A DNA stretch of 64,000 nt from Clostridiaceae bacterium Marseille-Q4145. GTDB lineage: Bacteria > Bacillota > Clostridia > Lachnospirales > Lachnospiraceae. The notes beneath the pieces are model-generated. The model saw only the letters and a list, made by a program, of their open reading frames with translations. It had not been told where the DNA came from and searched no databases. The stretch covers positions 1,368,822-1,432,821 of the forward strand of contig JAGTTP010000001.1 in NCBI GenBank assembly GCA_018223365.1. Reading direction: 5' to 3'. A program made the translations under genes and the position numbers. Position 1 is the stretch's first letter. Each line of letters opens with the position of its first letter. Positions 7,144 to 15,876 of the stretch are shown piece by piece.

Positions 7144-8355
7144 GTGGCTAAGAAAAAATCGGATATTCCTCAGTATGGAACGGTTATGAGAAGCGGCGTT
7201 CAGTATTTCAGAACAAGGGTCACGGACGCAGACGGTAAGCAGGTCAGCCTTTACGCAACAACCTGTGAGGAACTTTATAAGAAAGAAACAGAGGCTCGTC
7301 AGCAGATTGAGGACATTATTTTCCGAAGGGAGAACCCGACGGTCGCAGAGTATTGTGAGAAATGGCTGTATATGAAATCTGCCAAGATTTCCAGAGGCAC
7401 CTTGCGGGGATATAGAAACGCAATGGACAATTACATAGTCAAGCCGCTTGGAGATATGTACTTGTCAGATGTGACTGCTGACGATATAAAACTTGCAATG
7501 ATTCCGGTGTCGAAGATGTCCCAGGGCTATTACAGCACCGTGAATATGCTGATGAAGTGTATTTTCTACTCAGCAGAGCGAAGCAACCTTCTTGACTATA
7601 ACCCGTCTGCAGGAATTTCCGCGAAAGGTGGAAAGCCTAAAAAGAAGAAGGACGCTCTGACGGACGAGCAGGCCAAAAGGCTGCTGGACACAGTCAGAGG
7701 GCTTCCACCGTATATATTTGTGATGATTGGGCTGTATGCTGGCCTGCGCAGAGAAGAAATATTGGCGCTGCAATGGGACTGCGTATTCCTTGATGTGCCG
7801 ACGCCATACATCTCCGTGCAGAGGGCATGGAGGTCTAATCATGGCAGGCCGGAGATTTCTTCGGTGTTAAAGACAAACGCCTCCAAACGGGATGTGCCTA
7901 TTCCTAAATGCCTGATTGACTGTCTGCAGGAAGCAAAAGCAGCTTCAAAATCCAAATTTGTAGTGGCGGACAGCAACGGTGAACCGTTGTCCTATTCACA
8001 ATTCCAGAGAGTGTGGCAATACATTGTTGTCCGAACTGCGAAGCCCAGGTACCGTTATAAGTATGTGAATGGCCAGTCTATTAAGATTTTGGTGAATCCG
8101 ACATTGGGTGAGCATCAAAAGAACAATCCCAAGATCGTTTACAGTCTGGATTTTGAAGTGACGCCGCACCAGCTTCGACATACCTATATCACCAATCTCT
8201 TGTATGCCGGAGTTGATCCAAAGACGGTTCAGTATCTTGCAGGTCACAAGAACAGCAAGACAACTATGGACATTTACGCGAAGATCAAGTACAATAAGCC
8301 TGAACAGCTCTGTGGTGTGGTAAATGCCGCATTTCATCAGAGCGCAGTCAGTTGA
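7144..8355 (+). CDS. Tyrosine integrase 2, close relative of integrase 1
   Basis: A second Tn916-family tyrosine recombinase of 403 residues, aligning end to end with integrase 1 and visibly more than half identical. The catalytic residues are all present: GLRREE, HQLRHTY, AGHKNS and the nucleophile in MDIYAKI. GTG 7144 (VAKKKSDIPQYGTV) is preferred over ATG 7135 because GAAAGG lies 8-9 bp before the GTG but touches the ATG, and because it mirrors the N-terminus of integrase 1. It has no excisionase of its own. It either serves the element to its right or came from duplication and divergence. Confidence 0.88.
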   Translation: MAKKKSDIPQYGTVMRSGVQYFRTRVTDADGKQVSLYATTCEELYKKETEARQQIEDIIFRRENPTVAEYCEKWLYMKSAKISRGTLRGYRNAMDNYIVKPLGDMYLSDVTADDIKLAMIPVSKMSQGYYSTVNMLMKCIFYSAERSNLLDYNPSAGISAKGGKPKKKKDALTDEQAKRLLDTVRGLPPYIFVMIGLYAGLRREEILALQWDCVFLDVPTPYISVQRAWRSNHGRPEISSVLKTNASKRDVPIPKCLIDCLQEAKAASKSKFVVADSNGEPLSYSQFQRVWQYIVVRTAKPRYRYKYVNGQSIKILVNPTLGEHQKNNPKIVYSLDFEVTPHQLRHTYITNLLYAGVDPKTVQYLAGHKNSKTTMDIYAKIKYNKPEQLCGVVNAAFHQSAVS

Positions 8356-8534
8356 AACCGCACCATTTTGTGTGTTAATGGATAGGACAATTTGAATGCA
8401 AAACACGAGAAAAGCTCGGAAAATCAAGGAGAAAACAAACATAAGACGTGACGAGTACGGTCTCAAAGCAGCTCGTCGCGCTCCGCAGTTCAGCAAGCGA
8501 TAATCGACTGCTCAGACTATATCAAAATGGTTCA

Positions 8535-8568
8535 AAAAGCCCGGAAAATCAAGGTTTTCCGGGCTTTT
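8535..8568 (+). terminator. Terminator, 14-bp perfect stem
   Basis: AAAAGCCCGGAAAA (8535-8548) pairs with TTTTCCGGGCTTTT (8555-8568) around a 6-nt loop. The A/T tails make it functional in both directions. Confidence 0.85.
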
Positions 8569-8636
8569 GCTATATCTAAACGGGCTGATATGGTTTGACC
8601 AAATTTGGCAAAACGAGAGCCGATTTCACCCAAGTT

Positions 8637-8711
8637 TTAGTGGTTAAATATAGGACAACCGGCAAAAATGGGGTCAAAAAACGGCCTTAGTGGTTAAAAA
8701 ATAGGACAACC
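8637..8711 (+). repeat. Two near-identical 24/25-bp repeats, 50 bp apart
   Basis: Both read TTAGTGGTTAAA, then a short A/T difference, then ATAGGACAACC (8637-8660 and 8687-8711). A weaker third copy (TTAATGGATAGGACAA) is at 8375-8390. They could be arm-type integrase sites, ParB/RepA binding sites or element-end repeats. Confidence 0.6.
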
Positions 8712-8831
8712 AGAGAGCAATTTCGGGGGTATTTTTGAGGGTGATTTGGCACTCTCAGACACCGGATTTTTCGCTGGAGGGTTTGGCATAATCTGACCAA
8801 ATCTGAACAATTAAATACGATTCTAATGCAG

Positions 8832-8864
8832 GCACTCAGTAACAAATAACTGGGTGCTTTTTTT
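8832..8864 (+). terminator. Terminator upstream of parA
   Basis: GCACTCAGT pairs with ACTGGGTGC (allowing G-U) around an 8-nt loop, followed by seven T. Confidence 0.75.
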
Positions 8865-8891
8865 GTTTCAGAGATTCCGGCATTAGAAAGG

Positions 8892-8926
8892 GCCGTCACT
8901 TTATGATTTTGAAGTGGCGGCTTTTT
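8892..8926 (+). terminator. Second terminator, possible attenuator of parA
   Basis: GCCGTCACTT (8892-8901) and AAGTGGCGGC (8912-8921) form a 10-bp stem followed by five T, 44 bp before parA. Standing between any upstream promoter and parA, it may limit transcription of the transfer operon. Confidence 0.8.
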
Positions 8927-8970
8927 CTATTTCCAGAAACAACAGCAACAATCAGAAATGAGGTGAAGTC

Positions 8971-9792
8971 ATGAACACACAAATCATCGCCATCGCCAAC
9001 CAGAAAGGCGGCGTTGGCAAAACAACAACCTGTGCGAACTTGGGAATAGGTCTGGCACAGGCCGGAAAGAAAGTGCTTCTGATCGACGGGGACCCACAAG
9101 GAAGCCTGACAATCAGCTTGGGAAATCCGCAACCGGACAAGCTGCCATTTACACTGTCGGATGCAATGGGCAAAATTCTGATGGATCATCCTATACGCCC
9201 CGGAGAAGGTATTCTGCATCATGCAGAAGGCGTTGACCTGATGCCTGCGGATATTCAGCTTTCCGGTATGGAGGTTTCTCTGGTAAACGCCATGAGCCGT
9301 GAAACAATTTTACGGCAATACCTGGACACACTGAAGGGACAATATTCCCATATCCTGATTGACTGTCAGCCCTCGTTGGGGATGCTTACGGTCAATGCGC
9401 TGGCGGCTGCGAACAGGATCATAATTCCCGTTCAGGCAGAGTATCTGCCCGCCAAAGGGCTGGAACAGCTTCTATCTACGGTCAGTAAGGTGAAACGGCA
9501 GATCAATCCAAAGCTCCAGATTGACGGTATCCTGCTGACGATGGTGGATAACCGCACCAACTTTGCCAAAGAGATTGCTGCTTTGCTGCGGGACACCTAT
9601 GGAAGTAAAATCAAAGTCTTTGGAACGGAAATCCCCCATTTTGTCCGGGCAAAGGAAATTAGTGCAGAGGGAAAAAGTATTTTCGCCCATGACCCTGGCG
9701 GCAAGGTGGCAGAGGGGTATCGAAATCTGACGAAGGAGGTGTTGAAACTTGAAAAGCAGCGCGAAAAAAGTAGAGCTGGCATCAGTAGATGA
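8971..9792 (+). CDS. parA: ParA-type partition ATPase
   Basis: A 273-residue deviant Walker ATPase of the ParA/Soj class. It has the P-loop KGGVGKTT at residues 12-19, LLIDGDPQGS (Walker A' region) and ILIDCQPSLG (Walker B). With ParB it would segregate or stabilise the circular form of the ICE. GAGGTGAAGTC precedes the ATG. It is the first gene of the long transfer operon, and parB starts inside its 3' end (44-bp overlap). Confidence 0.93.
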   Translation: MNTQIIAIANQKGGVGKTTTCANLGIGLAQAGKKVLLIDGDPQGSLTISLGNPQPDKLPFTLSDAMGKILMDHPIRPGEGILHHAEGVDLMPADIQLSGMEVSLVNAMSRETILRQYLDTLKGQYSHILIDCQPSLGMLTVNALAAANRIIIPVQAEYLPAKGLEQLLSTVSKVKRQINPKLQIDGILLTMVDNRTNFAKEIAALLRDTYGSKIKVFGTEIPHFVRAKEISAEGKSIFAHDPGGKVAEGYRNLTKEVLKLEKQREKSRAGISR

Positions 9793-10684
9793 TCTGTTTT
9801 CTACGGAGGAGAGCCGTGCCGATGCTCAGAGAGAAAAAATAGTAGAAATCCCGCTGTCGGAGCTGCACCCGTTCAAAGGGCATCCATTCAAAGTCAAGGA
9901 TGACGAAGCAATGATGGAAACCGCAGACAGTATCAAGCAGTATGGTGTGCTGGTTCCTGCGATTGCCCGTCCTGACCCGGAGGGTGGTTATGAACTGGTG
10001 GCCGGACACAGACGGCACAGGGCAAGTGAACTGGCAGAAAAAGAGACCATGCCGGTAATTGTCCGTGATCTGGATGATGATGCCGCCACGATCATTATGG
10101 TTGACAGCAATTTACAACGAGAAAGCCTGCTTCCCAGTGAAAGGGCCTTTGCTTATAAAATGAAGTTGGAGGCTATGAAGCACCAGGGAGAGCGAGTGGA
10201 TTTAACTTGTGCCCAAGTTGGGCACAAGTCCGATGGTAGAAAATCCAGAGATATTTTAGCTGAACAGGTTGGACAGAGTAAAAATCAAATTCAGAGATTT
10301 ATCCGTCTGACCGAGCTGATTTCCGAACTGCTGGACATGGTGGATGAAAAGAAAATTGCCTTAAATCCTGCTTATGAGCTGTCCTTCCTCAAAAAAGAGG
10401 AACAGAGGGATTTGCTGGATGCAATGGACAGCGAACAGGCTACCCCTTCTCTTTCTCAAGCCCAGCGGCTCAAAAAATACAGTCAGGAGGGGCATCTGAC
10501 CCTCGATATGATGCGTGTCATCATGGGTGAGGAAAAGAAAAGCGATCTGGACCGAGTGACATTTACCTCTGACACCTTGCGGAAGTATTTTCCTAAAAGC
10601 TATACGCCCCAGCGGATGCAGGAAACCATCATCAAGCTGCTGGAGGCATGGCAGAAAAAGCGTCAGAGAGACCAGGAACGATGA
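9749..10684 (+). CDS. parB: ParB-type partition protein
   Basis: A 311-residue ParB/Noc-family protein: ParB N-terminal CTPase-type motif (ELVAGHRRHRAS) and NLQRESLLPSERA, followed by an HTH around residues 165-190 (AEQVGQSKNQIQRFIRL). The start is a TTG at 9749 with AAGGAGGT 8 bp upstream, inside parA, so the pair is coupled. It would bind centromere-like sites. Candidate sites are the repeats in 8356-8970. Confidence 0.9.
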   Translation: MKSSAKKVELASVDDLFSTEESRADAQREKIVEIPLSELHPFKGHPFKVKDDEAMMETADSIKQYGVLVPAIARPDPEGGYELVAGHRRHRASELAEKETMPVIVRDLDDDAATIIMVDSNLQRESLLPSERAFAYKMKLEAMKHQGERVDLTCAQVGHKSDGRKSRDILAEQVGQSKNQIQRFIRLTELISELLDMVDEKKIALNPAYELSFLKKEEQRDLLDAMDSEQATPSLSQAQRLKKYSQEGHLTLDMMRVIMGEEKKSDLDRVTFTSDTLRKYFPKSYTPQRMQETIIKLLEAWQKKRQRDQER

Positions 10685-10696
10685 AAGGAGCCGCCT

Positions 10697-10987
10697 ATGA
10701 AAGATATTTCAGCAAGGGAGCTGAAAGGACATAACATTCTTGCCGTGGAACGCTTTGAGGACAGCACCCGATGGATGATTGAGTTTGTTGTTCTCCATCC
10801 GTGTAGTGCTTACGGGAGCAGAGGTGATGAAATGCGTCTGTTTCTTGCAGAGGACAGCTATCAGAATGCTCTCCAAGACCAGCAGCGCCGGAAAATCAAA
10901 ATCAAGCGGTATGCCCGTGTTGTTGAGGGACACATCCTCGACTTTAAGCCGGGAAAGAAACGCACAAGAAAATATAGAGAAAGTTGA
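10697..10987 (+). CDS. Small ICE protein, paralogue of the 11963 gene
   Basis: I do not recognise a function. The 96-residue protein shares a pattern with the gene at 11963: an RFEDSTRWMIEF-type segment, a charged MRLFL segment, then a K/I-rich strand and a V-x-x-G motif. This suggests one small family duplicated on both sides of repA. AAGGAGCC precedes the ATG. It lies 12 bp after parB and is followed by a terminator. Confidence 0.75.
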   Translation: MKDISARELKGHNILAVERFEDSTRWMIEFVVLHPCSAYGSRGDEMRLFLAEDSYQNALQDQQRRKIKIKRYARVVEGHILDFKPGKKRTRKYRES

Positions 10988-10989
10988 AC

Positions 10990-11025
10990 GCCACAATTCT
11001 TTGATTTGGGATTGTGGCTTTTTTT
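10990..11025 (+). terminator. Terminator between the parAB group and repA
   Basis: GCCACAAT pairs with ATTGTGGC, followed by seven T (11019-11025). Confidence 0.85.
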
Positions 11026-11054
11026 ATATCCAAAAGTCGGAAGGAGTGAGGTCG

Positions 11055-11915
11055 ATGGCCGTTTTTCGCATTGAACGGACCCGTGATTATACCGTGATGA
11101 GCAATCATCATTTACGAAATGCAAACCTGTCGTTAAAAGCCAAGGGACTGCTTTCCATGATGTTATCTTTGCCAGAGGACTGGAATTACACCACCCGTGG
11201 TCTTGCAAAGATCTGTAAGGAGGGCGTGGATGCCATAGGCGCTGCGTTGCGGGAATTGGAGGCCGCCGGTTATATTGTACGGCACAAGCTGCGTGACCGG
11301 CAGGGACGCATCAGCGATACAGAGTATGTCATATACGAGCAGCCACAGCTTAGAAAACCGGATACGGATTCACCAGATACGGAAAACCCGTATATGGATA
11401 AACCGGATACGGAAAAGCCCGCAGAATTAAATATAGAGAAATCAAATACTCAAAAACAAAATATTTATGGATCAAGTACCGATTCCATTCCCTTCCGGGA
11501 TTGCGCGGCAGATTGTCTGCCGGAACGGAAAGGAAGGGATGTGATGTCACTCACAGAGATAGAGAGTTATCGGGAATTGATTCAGGAGAATATCGGGTAT
11601 GAATACCTGTGTCAGCAGTATGAAACTTATCGGGAGGATTTGGACGAAATTGTGGAGTTGATCGTGGAAACGGTCTGTGCAAAGCGAAAGACCACCCGTA
11701 TTGCAGGAAGCGATTTTCCGCATGAAATCGTTCGTTCCAGGTTCTTGAAGCTGGATAACTCGCACATTGAGTTTGTCATGGACTGTTTACAGAAGAACAC
11801 CACGGAAATTCGCAACATGAAGCAGTATCTTCTGACCGTTCTGTTCAATGCACCGACCACGATAAGCAATCATTACACCTCACAAGTAAATCACGATCTG
11901 TATGGCGGCTGGTAA
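11055..11915 (+). CDS. RepA N-terminal-type replication initiator
   Basis: The 286-residue protein opens with a winged-helix RepA_N-like domain (YTVMSNHHLRNANLSLKAKG, then LAKICKEGVDAIGAALRELEAAGYI). A linker follows with four tandem PDT-type units (PDTDS, PDTEN, PYMDK, PDTEK), and a second helical domain of the DUF6017 type ends it. Proteins of this build start plasmid-like replication of the excised ICE. The ATG at 11055 has AAGGAG upstream. Longer upstream extensions run into the terminator and are rejected. An origin may lie near the gene, but no iterons are seen inside it. Confidence 0.8.
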   Translation: MAVFRIERTRDYTVMSNHHLRNANLSLKAKGLLSMMLSLPEDWNYTTRGLAKICKEGVDAIGAALRELEAAGYIVRHKLRDRQGRISDTEYVIYEQPQLRKPDTDSPDTENPYMDKPDTEKPAELNIEKSNTQKQNIYGSSTDSIPFRDCAADCLPERKGRDVMSLTEIESYRELIQENIGYEYLCQQYETYREDLDEIVELIVETVCAKRKTTRIAGSDFPHEIVRSRFLKLDNSHIEFVMDCLQKNTTEIRNMKQYLLTVLFNAPTTISNHYTSQVNHDLYGGW

Positions 11916-11962
11916 ATGGTCGCTTTTTTATTGCCCGGAACTGCCGGGAGAAAGGAGCAAGC

Positions 11963-12277
11963 ATGATGTCTGAGGGAAAGACCATAGGGCAGCTGATGGA
12001 AGAAATGCGGGCAAAGGCAGGAGCGCAGAATTATCACGGTCATGGATATATGGACCTCCAGCGTTTTGCGGAGGACACCCGGCACATGATTATTTTTGAT
12101 GTGCTGACGAACGATTCCCCTGTTGGCTGGAAAGGCGAACGAACCCGCCTGTTCCTGTCGGATACCGGTTATGAAAAAGCACTGGATAGTCAGGAAAAGG
12201 GGCAGATTAAGATTTTGAGCCACGCAAAGGTACGTCAGGGCAATCTGCACTATGACCGTTCTGACCAGTTACGCTAA
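11963..12277 (+). CDS. Small ICE protein, paralogue of the 10697 gene
   Basis: A 104-residue protein of unknown role. Its RFAEDTRHMIIFDVL, RTRLFL and ILSHAKVRQGN segments line up with the gene at 10697. GAAAGGAG precedes two adjacent ATG codons (11963, 11966). It is followed by a 13-codon open frame and then pcfB. Confidence 0.75.
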   Translation: MMSEGKTIGQLMEEMRAKAGAQNYHGHGYMDLQRFAEDTRHMIIFDVLTNDSPVGWKGERTRLFLSDTGYEKALDSQEKGQIKILSHAKVRQGNLHYDRSDQLR

Positions 12278-12287
12278 GGAGGGTGAT

Positions 12288-12329
12288 ATGAAGCGTTATC
12301 TTCTGCGGCGGCTGGTGGTTCCGCCTTAG
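12288..12329 (+). CDS. Possible 13-residue peptide or leader
   Basis: ATG at 12288 follows a strong AAGGAGGGTGAT site and runs MKRYLLRRLVVPP to a TAG. It is the right size for a leader peptide or a decayed gene start. Nothing else supports translation. Confidence 0.35.
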   Translation: MKRYLLRRLVVPP

Positions 12330-12375
12330 CAAAAAAAGAGATTCCCTGCAAACTTCGTGGAAAGGAGGCGAGAAA

Positions 12376-12876
12376 ATGCAGGAAGAAGTGGAAAACAGAA
12401 CTTTGACGCTGGTTGTCAGTGGAACAAAGTTTACCGGCAGAATGTTTAAGGCTGCCATAAGCAAGTACATGGCACATCGCAAGGAAAAGAAGCTGGAAAA
12501 ACAGAGAAGCCGTGATGCGCCGGTTGTTCCGCATGGAAAACAGACTGTGAAGCAGCTTGTCGGGCAGAATCAGGGAATATCCAACATTGAGATCACAGAC
12601 CCCTCTATCAAGGAGTTTGAGAAAATCGCCCGGAAATATGGTGTGGATTATGCGGTGAAAAAGGACCGCAGCAGTTCTCCGCCAAAGTACCTGATTTTTT
12701 TCAAAGGCCGTGATGCAGATGCTCTGACAGCAGCTTTTACAGAGTACACCAACAAAAAGGTCAAAAAGGCAACGAAAACAGAGCGCCCGTCCGTACTGGC
12801 AAAACTTAACCAGTTCAAAGAGATGGTTAAAAATGCTGTGGTGGATCGCACCAAGCGAAAGGAGCTGGAACGATGA
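12376..12876 (+). CDS. pcfB: PcfB-family conjugation protein (DUF3801)
   Basis: This 166-residue protein matches the PcfB/DUF3801 pattern: MFKAAISKYMAHRKEK, then GKQTVKQLVGQNQGISNIEI, then KYGVDYAVKKD...YLIFFKGRDADALTAAF. PcfB-like proteins help the coupling protein load the relaxosome. The stop overlaps the virD4 start (ATGA at 12873), so both are made together. It is therefore still made although virD4 is broken. Confidence 0.85.
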   Translation: MQEEVENRTLTLVVSGTKFTGRMFKAAISKYMAHRKEKKLEKQRSRDAPVVPHGKQTVKQLVGQNQGISNIEITDPSIKEFEKIARKYGVDYAVKKDRSSSPPKYLIFFKGRDADALTAAFTEYTNKKVKKATKTERPSVLAKLNQFKEMVKNAVVDRTKRKELER

Positions 12877-13174
12877 AAAAGACATTGGACATCAAAAAGC
12901 TCATTTTGCTGAATATGCCGTATATCCTGATGGGACTGTTTGCTACCAATTTTGGAGAGGCATGGCGAATGGCACAAGGGGCGGATGCTTCAGAAAAGTT
13001 TCTTTCGCTGATTGCGGTTCTGCCTGGGGCGCTGGAAAGTTTCTGGCCAAGCCTGCATCCATTGGACTTGTTGGTAGGGCTGTGTTGTGGAGGCAGTCTG
13101 AGGCTGGCGGTGTATCTTAAAAGCAAGAACGCCAAGAAATATCGACATGGATTGGAATATGGTTCGGCCCGCTG
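12873..13174 (+). pseudogene. virD4: virD4 coupling protein, 5' fragment (interrupted)
   Basis: This is the N-terminal membrane part of a VirD4/TraG-type coupling ATPase (CD1115-like). It starts MKKTLDIKKLILLNMPYILM and ends at GSAR, with two membrane segments (about 11-26 and 60-80). At 13173-13174 (TG) the frame passes into the nested element, giving only three foreign residues (Cys-Gly-Ala) before a stop. The rest of the gene is at 23184-24711. Joining the halves at the TG gives a Trp codon and an intact frame of 609 residues. While the insertion is present no full coupling protein can be made. Confidence 0.93.
13173..13174. other. attL crossover core (TG)
   Basis: Left boundary of the nested element. 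The sequence up to and including this TG is virD4 codons, and the sequence after it belongs to the element. Confidence 0.85.
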
Positions 13175-13227
13175 TGGTGCATAATCTTAACTGTAAGGAA
13201 AACTATGTGGACGCAGGAGGTATGCAC

Positions 13228-15075
13228 ATGAACGAATATAATAAAATTACAGCCCTTTACTCCCGCCTTTCCGTCGGGGACGAGGACAGAGATGGCGGCG
13301 AGAGCAACAGCATTGTAAACCAAAAGGCATTTCTGGAACGGTACGCCCAACAGCAGAGATTAACCAATATCCGGCACTACATTGACGATGACGAAAGCGG
13401 CAGGTTCTTTGACCGCTCTGCCTATTCCCGCATGATGGAGGATGTGGAAAACGGAAAAATAGGCGTCTGCATTATGAAAGACCTGACGCGCTGGGGGCGT
13501 GATTATCTCCAAGTCGGCAATGCAATGGAGGTATTCAGACGGAACAATGTCCGCTTTATCGCGGTCAATAACGGCATAGACAGCGACAATCCCGATACAT
13601 TGGAGTTTGCGCCCTTTATCAATATCATGTCGGAGTGGTACGCAAAGGACATCAGCAAGAAAGTAAAAACGGGTATCAGGACCAAGGGTGCAAGCGGCAA
13701 ACCCATCGCCACCGAAGCCCCATACGGATATATGAAAGACCCGAACAACAAGGATTTTTGGATAATCGACGAGGAAGCCGCCGAAGTGGTACGCTTGATT
13801 TTCCGTCTGTTTATCGGCGGGAAGAACAGAAACCAAATTGCCGTATATCTCAAAAACGAGCAAATCCTCACGCCTACGTTCTACCTCAAACAGCACGACA
13901 GAGGGACAGCGAAAAGCAGACCGCTGAACGAGGAAAATCGCTATAAATGGAACAAAGCAACCTTAACCAAGATACTCACAAGGCAGGAGTATTGTGGTGA
14001 TGTTGTCAATTTCAAGACCACAAAGCATTTTCGGGACAAGCGCAACCACTATGTAGATAAAAGCGAATGGCAGATAACCGAGAATGTGCATGAGCCGATT
14101 ATCGACCGCGCCGACTTTGAAACCGTACAGCGGATTTTGGAAAACGCGCCTGTCAGACGCCCTAACGGGGACGGAGAAATCCACCCTTTGTCGGGCTTGA
14201 TGTTCTGTAAAGACTGCGGCGCAAAAATGCACATTCGCATAGATTACAGGAACGGCGGCAAGCGTCATGTTGCCTTTTGCAGCGAGTACCACAAGGGCAA
14301 AGCCAAAAATCCCAAATGCAATTCCCCGCACATCATAGACGCTGATTTAGTCATGCAGACTATCGCGGATGTTCTGAAAAAAGTTGCAGAATACTCCATA
14401 AGCAACCGGGAGGAATTTGAAGCATTAGTCCGAAAAAACCTTGATATGCAGCAGACGGACAAGAGCAAAAAACAGCAGAAGCGTATTCCGCAAATTACAA
14501 CACGCCTTGAACAGATTGACAAGGTGCTGAATAAACTCTACGAGGATAACGCCCTCGGTGCTATCCCACAAGACCGATACGAGCAAATGTCACAGAAATA
14601 TTCGGAGGAATACTATACGCTGAAAGCGGAACTTGCAGAACTCAAAGAACAGTTATCCGCGTTTGAGGACGCAGGAGGATGGGCGCATAAGTTTTTGAAG
14701 CTGATAGAACGCTACGCCGCCTTTACCGACCTTACCCCCGCCATTCTCAATGAATTTATCAGCAGAATTGAAGTGCATGAGCGCGATAAGAAAAGGGCAA
14801 AACAAGCTGTTCAGCATATCGGGATATATTTCAGCTATATCGGCAAGTTTGAAAACGAACTGACACAGCTTGCAGAGCCGACAGAGGAAGAAATCCGGCA
14901 AATGCGGGAGAAAATCGAAGAAGCCCAAAAGGAAAAGAGCCGCGCTTATCATCGGAACTACTCAAAGGAATACCGGGCGAAAAACCTTGAAAAACGCCGG
15001 GAGTATGAACGCATCAAGGCGCGGGAATATCGGGCAAAGCGAAAGGCGCAAGCCGCTGCGCTGCCCGTATCGTAA
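13228..15075 (+). CDS. Large serine recombinase (TnpX/TndX-like), integrase of nested element
   Basis: A 615-residue site-specific recombinase. The N-terminal resolvase domain has the nucleophile Ser12 in YSRLSVGDED, followed by DDDESGRFFDR and MKDLTRWGRD. A recombinase domain (APYGYMKDP...EEAAEVVRLIF) follows, then a zinc ribbon (CKDCGAKM ... C), a long coiled coil and a basic C-terminal tail. These enzymes insert and excise circular elements at a 2-bp core, which fits the TG seen at both ends. ATG 13228 is chosen for an AGGAGGT site 6 bp upstream. It lies 50 bp inside the left end, the usual position for an integrase. Confidence 0.93.
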   Translation: MNEYNKITALYSRLSVGDEDRDGGESNSIVNQKAFLERYAQQQRLTNIRHYIDDDESGRFFDRSAYSRMMEDVENGKIGVCIMKDLTRWGRDYLQVGNAMEVFRRNNVRFIAVNNGIDSDNPDTLEFAPFINIMSEWYAKDISKKVKTGIRTKGASGKPIATEAPYGYMKDPNNKDFWIIDEEAAEVVRLIFRLFIGGKNRNQIAVYLKNEQILTPTFYLKQHDRGTAKSRPLNEENRYKWNKATLTKILTRQEYCGDVVNFKTTKHFRDKRNHYVDKSEWQITENVHEPIIDRADFETVQRILENAPVRRPNGDGEIHPLSGLMFCKDCGAKMHIRIDYRNGGKRHVAFCSEYHKGKAKNPKCNSPHIIDADLVMQTIADVLKKVAEYSISNREEFEALVRKNLDMQQTDKSKKQQKRIPQITTRLEQIDKVLNKLYEDNALGAIPQDRYEQMSQKYSEEYYTLKAELAELKEQLSAFEDAGGWAHKFLKLIERYAAFTDLTPAILNEFISRIEVHERDKKRAKQAVQHIGIYFSYIGKFENELTQLAEPTEEEIRQMREKIEEAQKEKSRAYHRNYSKEYRAKNLEKRREYERIKAREYRAKRKAQAAALPVS

Positions 15076-15154
15076 AACAGAATAACCGACAGCAGAAAGG
15101 GATTTTCCAACTATGGGAAATCCTTTTTTTGCACCCAAAGGAAGGAGTGACCCA

Positions 15155-15349
15155 ATGACAGAAAAGAAAACCACAACCACCGCGCAGAAGCAGCCGGATG
15201 GTATCATCACAACACAGCGGAACGGACAGACCATCGTTGCGGAGTTGTTTTTCAATCACAGAAGCGCAGAAACATTCCGCGACAAGCTGCTGAAAGCGAT
15301 ACTTGCCGACTATTCGCATTTTTCTGCGTCTGACGGTCAAGAGCCGTAA
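15155..15349 (+). CDS. TnpW-like transposon-encoded protein
   Basis: A 64-residue protein (MTEKKTTTTAQKQPDGIITT ... VAELFFNHRSAETFRDKLLKAI). The Q-x-PDGI opening and the FF-x-x-x-S-x-ET-x-x-DKL pattern match the small TnpW proteins of Tn4451-type elements. Its role is not established. GGAAGGAGTG precedes the ATG at 15155. It follows the recombinase by about 80 bp. Confidence 0.7.
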   Translation: MTEKKTTTTAQKQPDGIITTQRNGQTIVAELFFNHRSAETFRDKLLKAILADYSHFSASDGQEP

Positions 15350-15503
15350 AAACGGAATATTTGACGATTGGAACACTCTGGACGAGGAATGTATCGCCAG
15401 AGCATTTTCTATTGAAAAAACGCCGTTTTTCCCAAGTCAAGAGCCGAAGAAAACACCCGAAAAATGCCCCTACTGCGTAACAGGGGCGCAGAAAGGAGAG
15501 TTT

Positions 15504-15806
15504 ATGAAAACAGGACTGAAAAAGCAGGAAAAGACCACCGATATTTGGTTTGACGAGAAAGACCCCCTTATCCATATCCGCACCCACAACACCGACTTGA
15601 AGAACAGGCTGACCGCGTACAGCCGCCGCTTCCCCTCTGTCTGTAAGCTGACCGACAGCGACCCGGAAACGGGCTGTATGGAGTTTGAGATTGCAAAGGG
15701 ACGCTTCTCTTTCCGTCTGACCGCACCATACAGCGAGGAACGCAGACAGGCGGCAAGCGACTATGCAAAGAAGCATGGTATTTCAGCCGGGAAAAGCAAG
15801 CCATGA
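15504..15806 (+). CDS. Small protein, family shared with ICE gene at 34361
   Basis: I do not recognise a function. The 100-residue protein has an N-terminal part with HNTDLKNRL and a C-terminal APYSEERRQAASDYAKKHG motif. The ICE gene at 34361 has the equivalent EPYSAERRKAASERAKVAG, so the nested element and its host ICE carry members of one family. GAAAGGAG precedes the ATG. The 150 bp before it reads as an open frame with a CPYC motif but lacks its own start. Confidence 0.7.
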   Translation: MKTGLKKQEKTTDIWFDEKDPLIHIRTHNTDLKNRLTAYSRRFPSVCKLTDSDPETGCMEFEIAKGRFSFRLTAPYSEERRQAASDYAKKHGISAGKSKP

Positions 15807-15876
15807 CACAAAGATACAGTAAAATTATTAGGTAAGGACGGTTGATGTCTATGTAAAACGAACAGGAGGATAAAAA

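Larger units (their letters stand above)
8356..8970 (+). other. Gene-free junction between integrase 2 and parA
   Basis: No gene is visible. It holds three copies of an ATAGGACAA-type repeat (8375-8390, 8637-8660, 8687-8711), paired TGACCAAAT motifs near 8598 and 8797, a GCGATAATCG copy near 8496, and three terminator hairpins. In Tn1549-like elements the integrase is at one end and the replication/transfer genes start at the other, so an attachment junction between two elements, or of a circular form, is likely here. The exact crossover cannot be fixed by eye. Confidence 0.55.

Noticed and set aside
15303..15503. Longer start for the 15504 protein
   Set aside because: The frame is open, with a CPYC motif, but has no ribosome site, while ATG 15504 has GAAAGGAG at good distance. 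It may be the remains of a neighbouring small gene.
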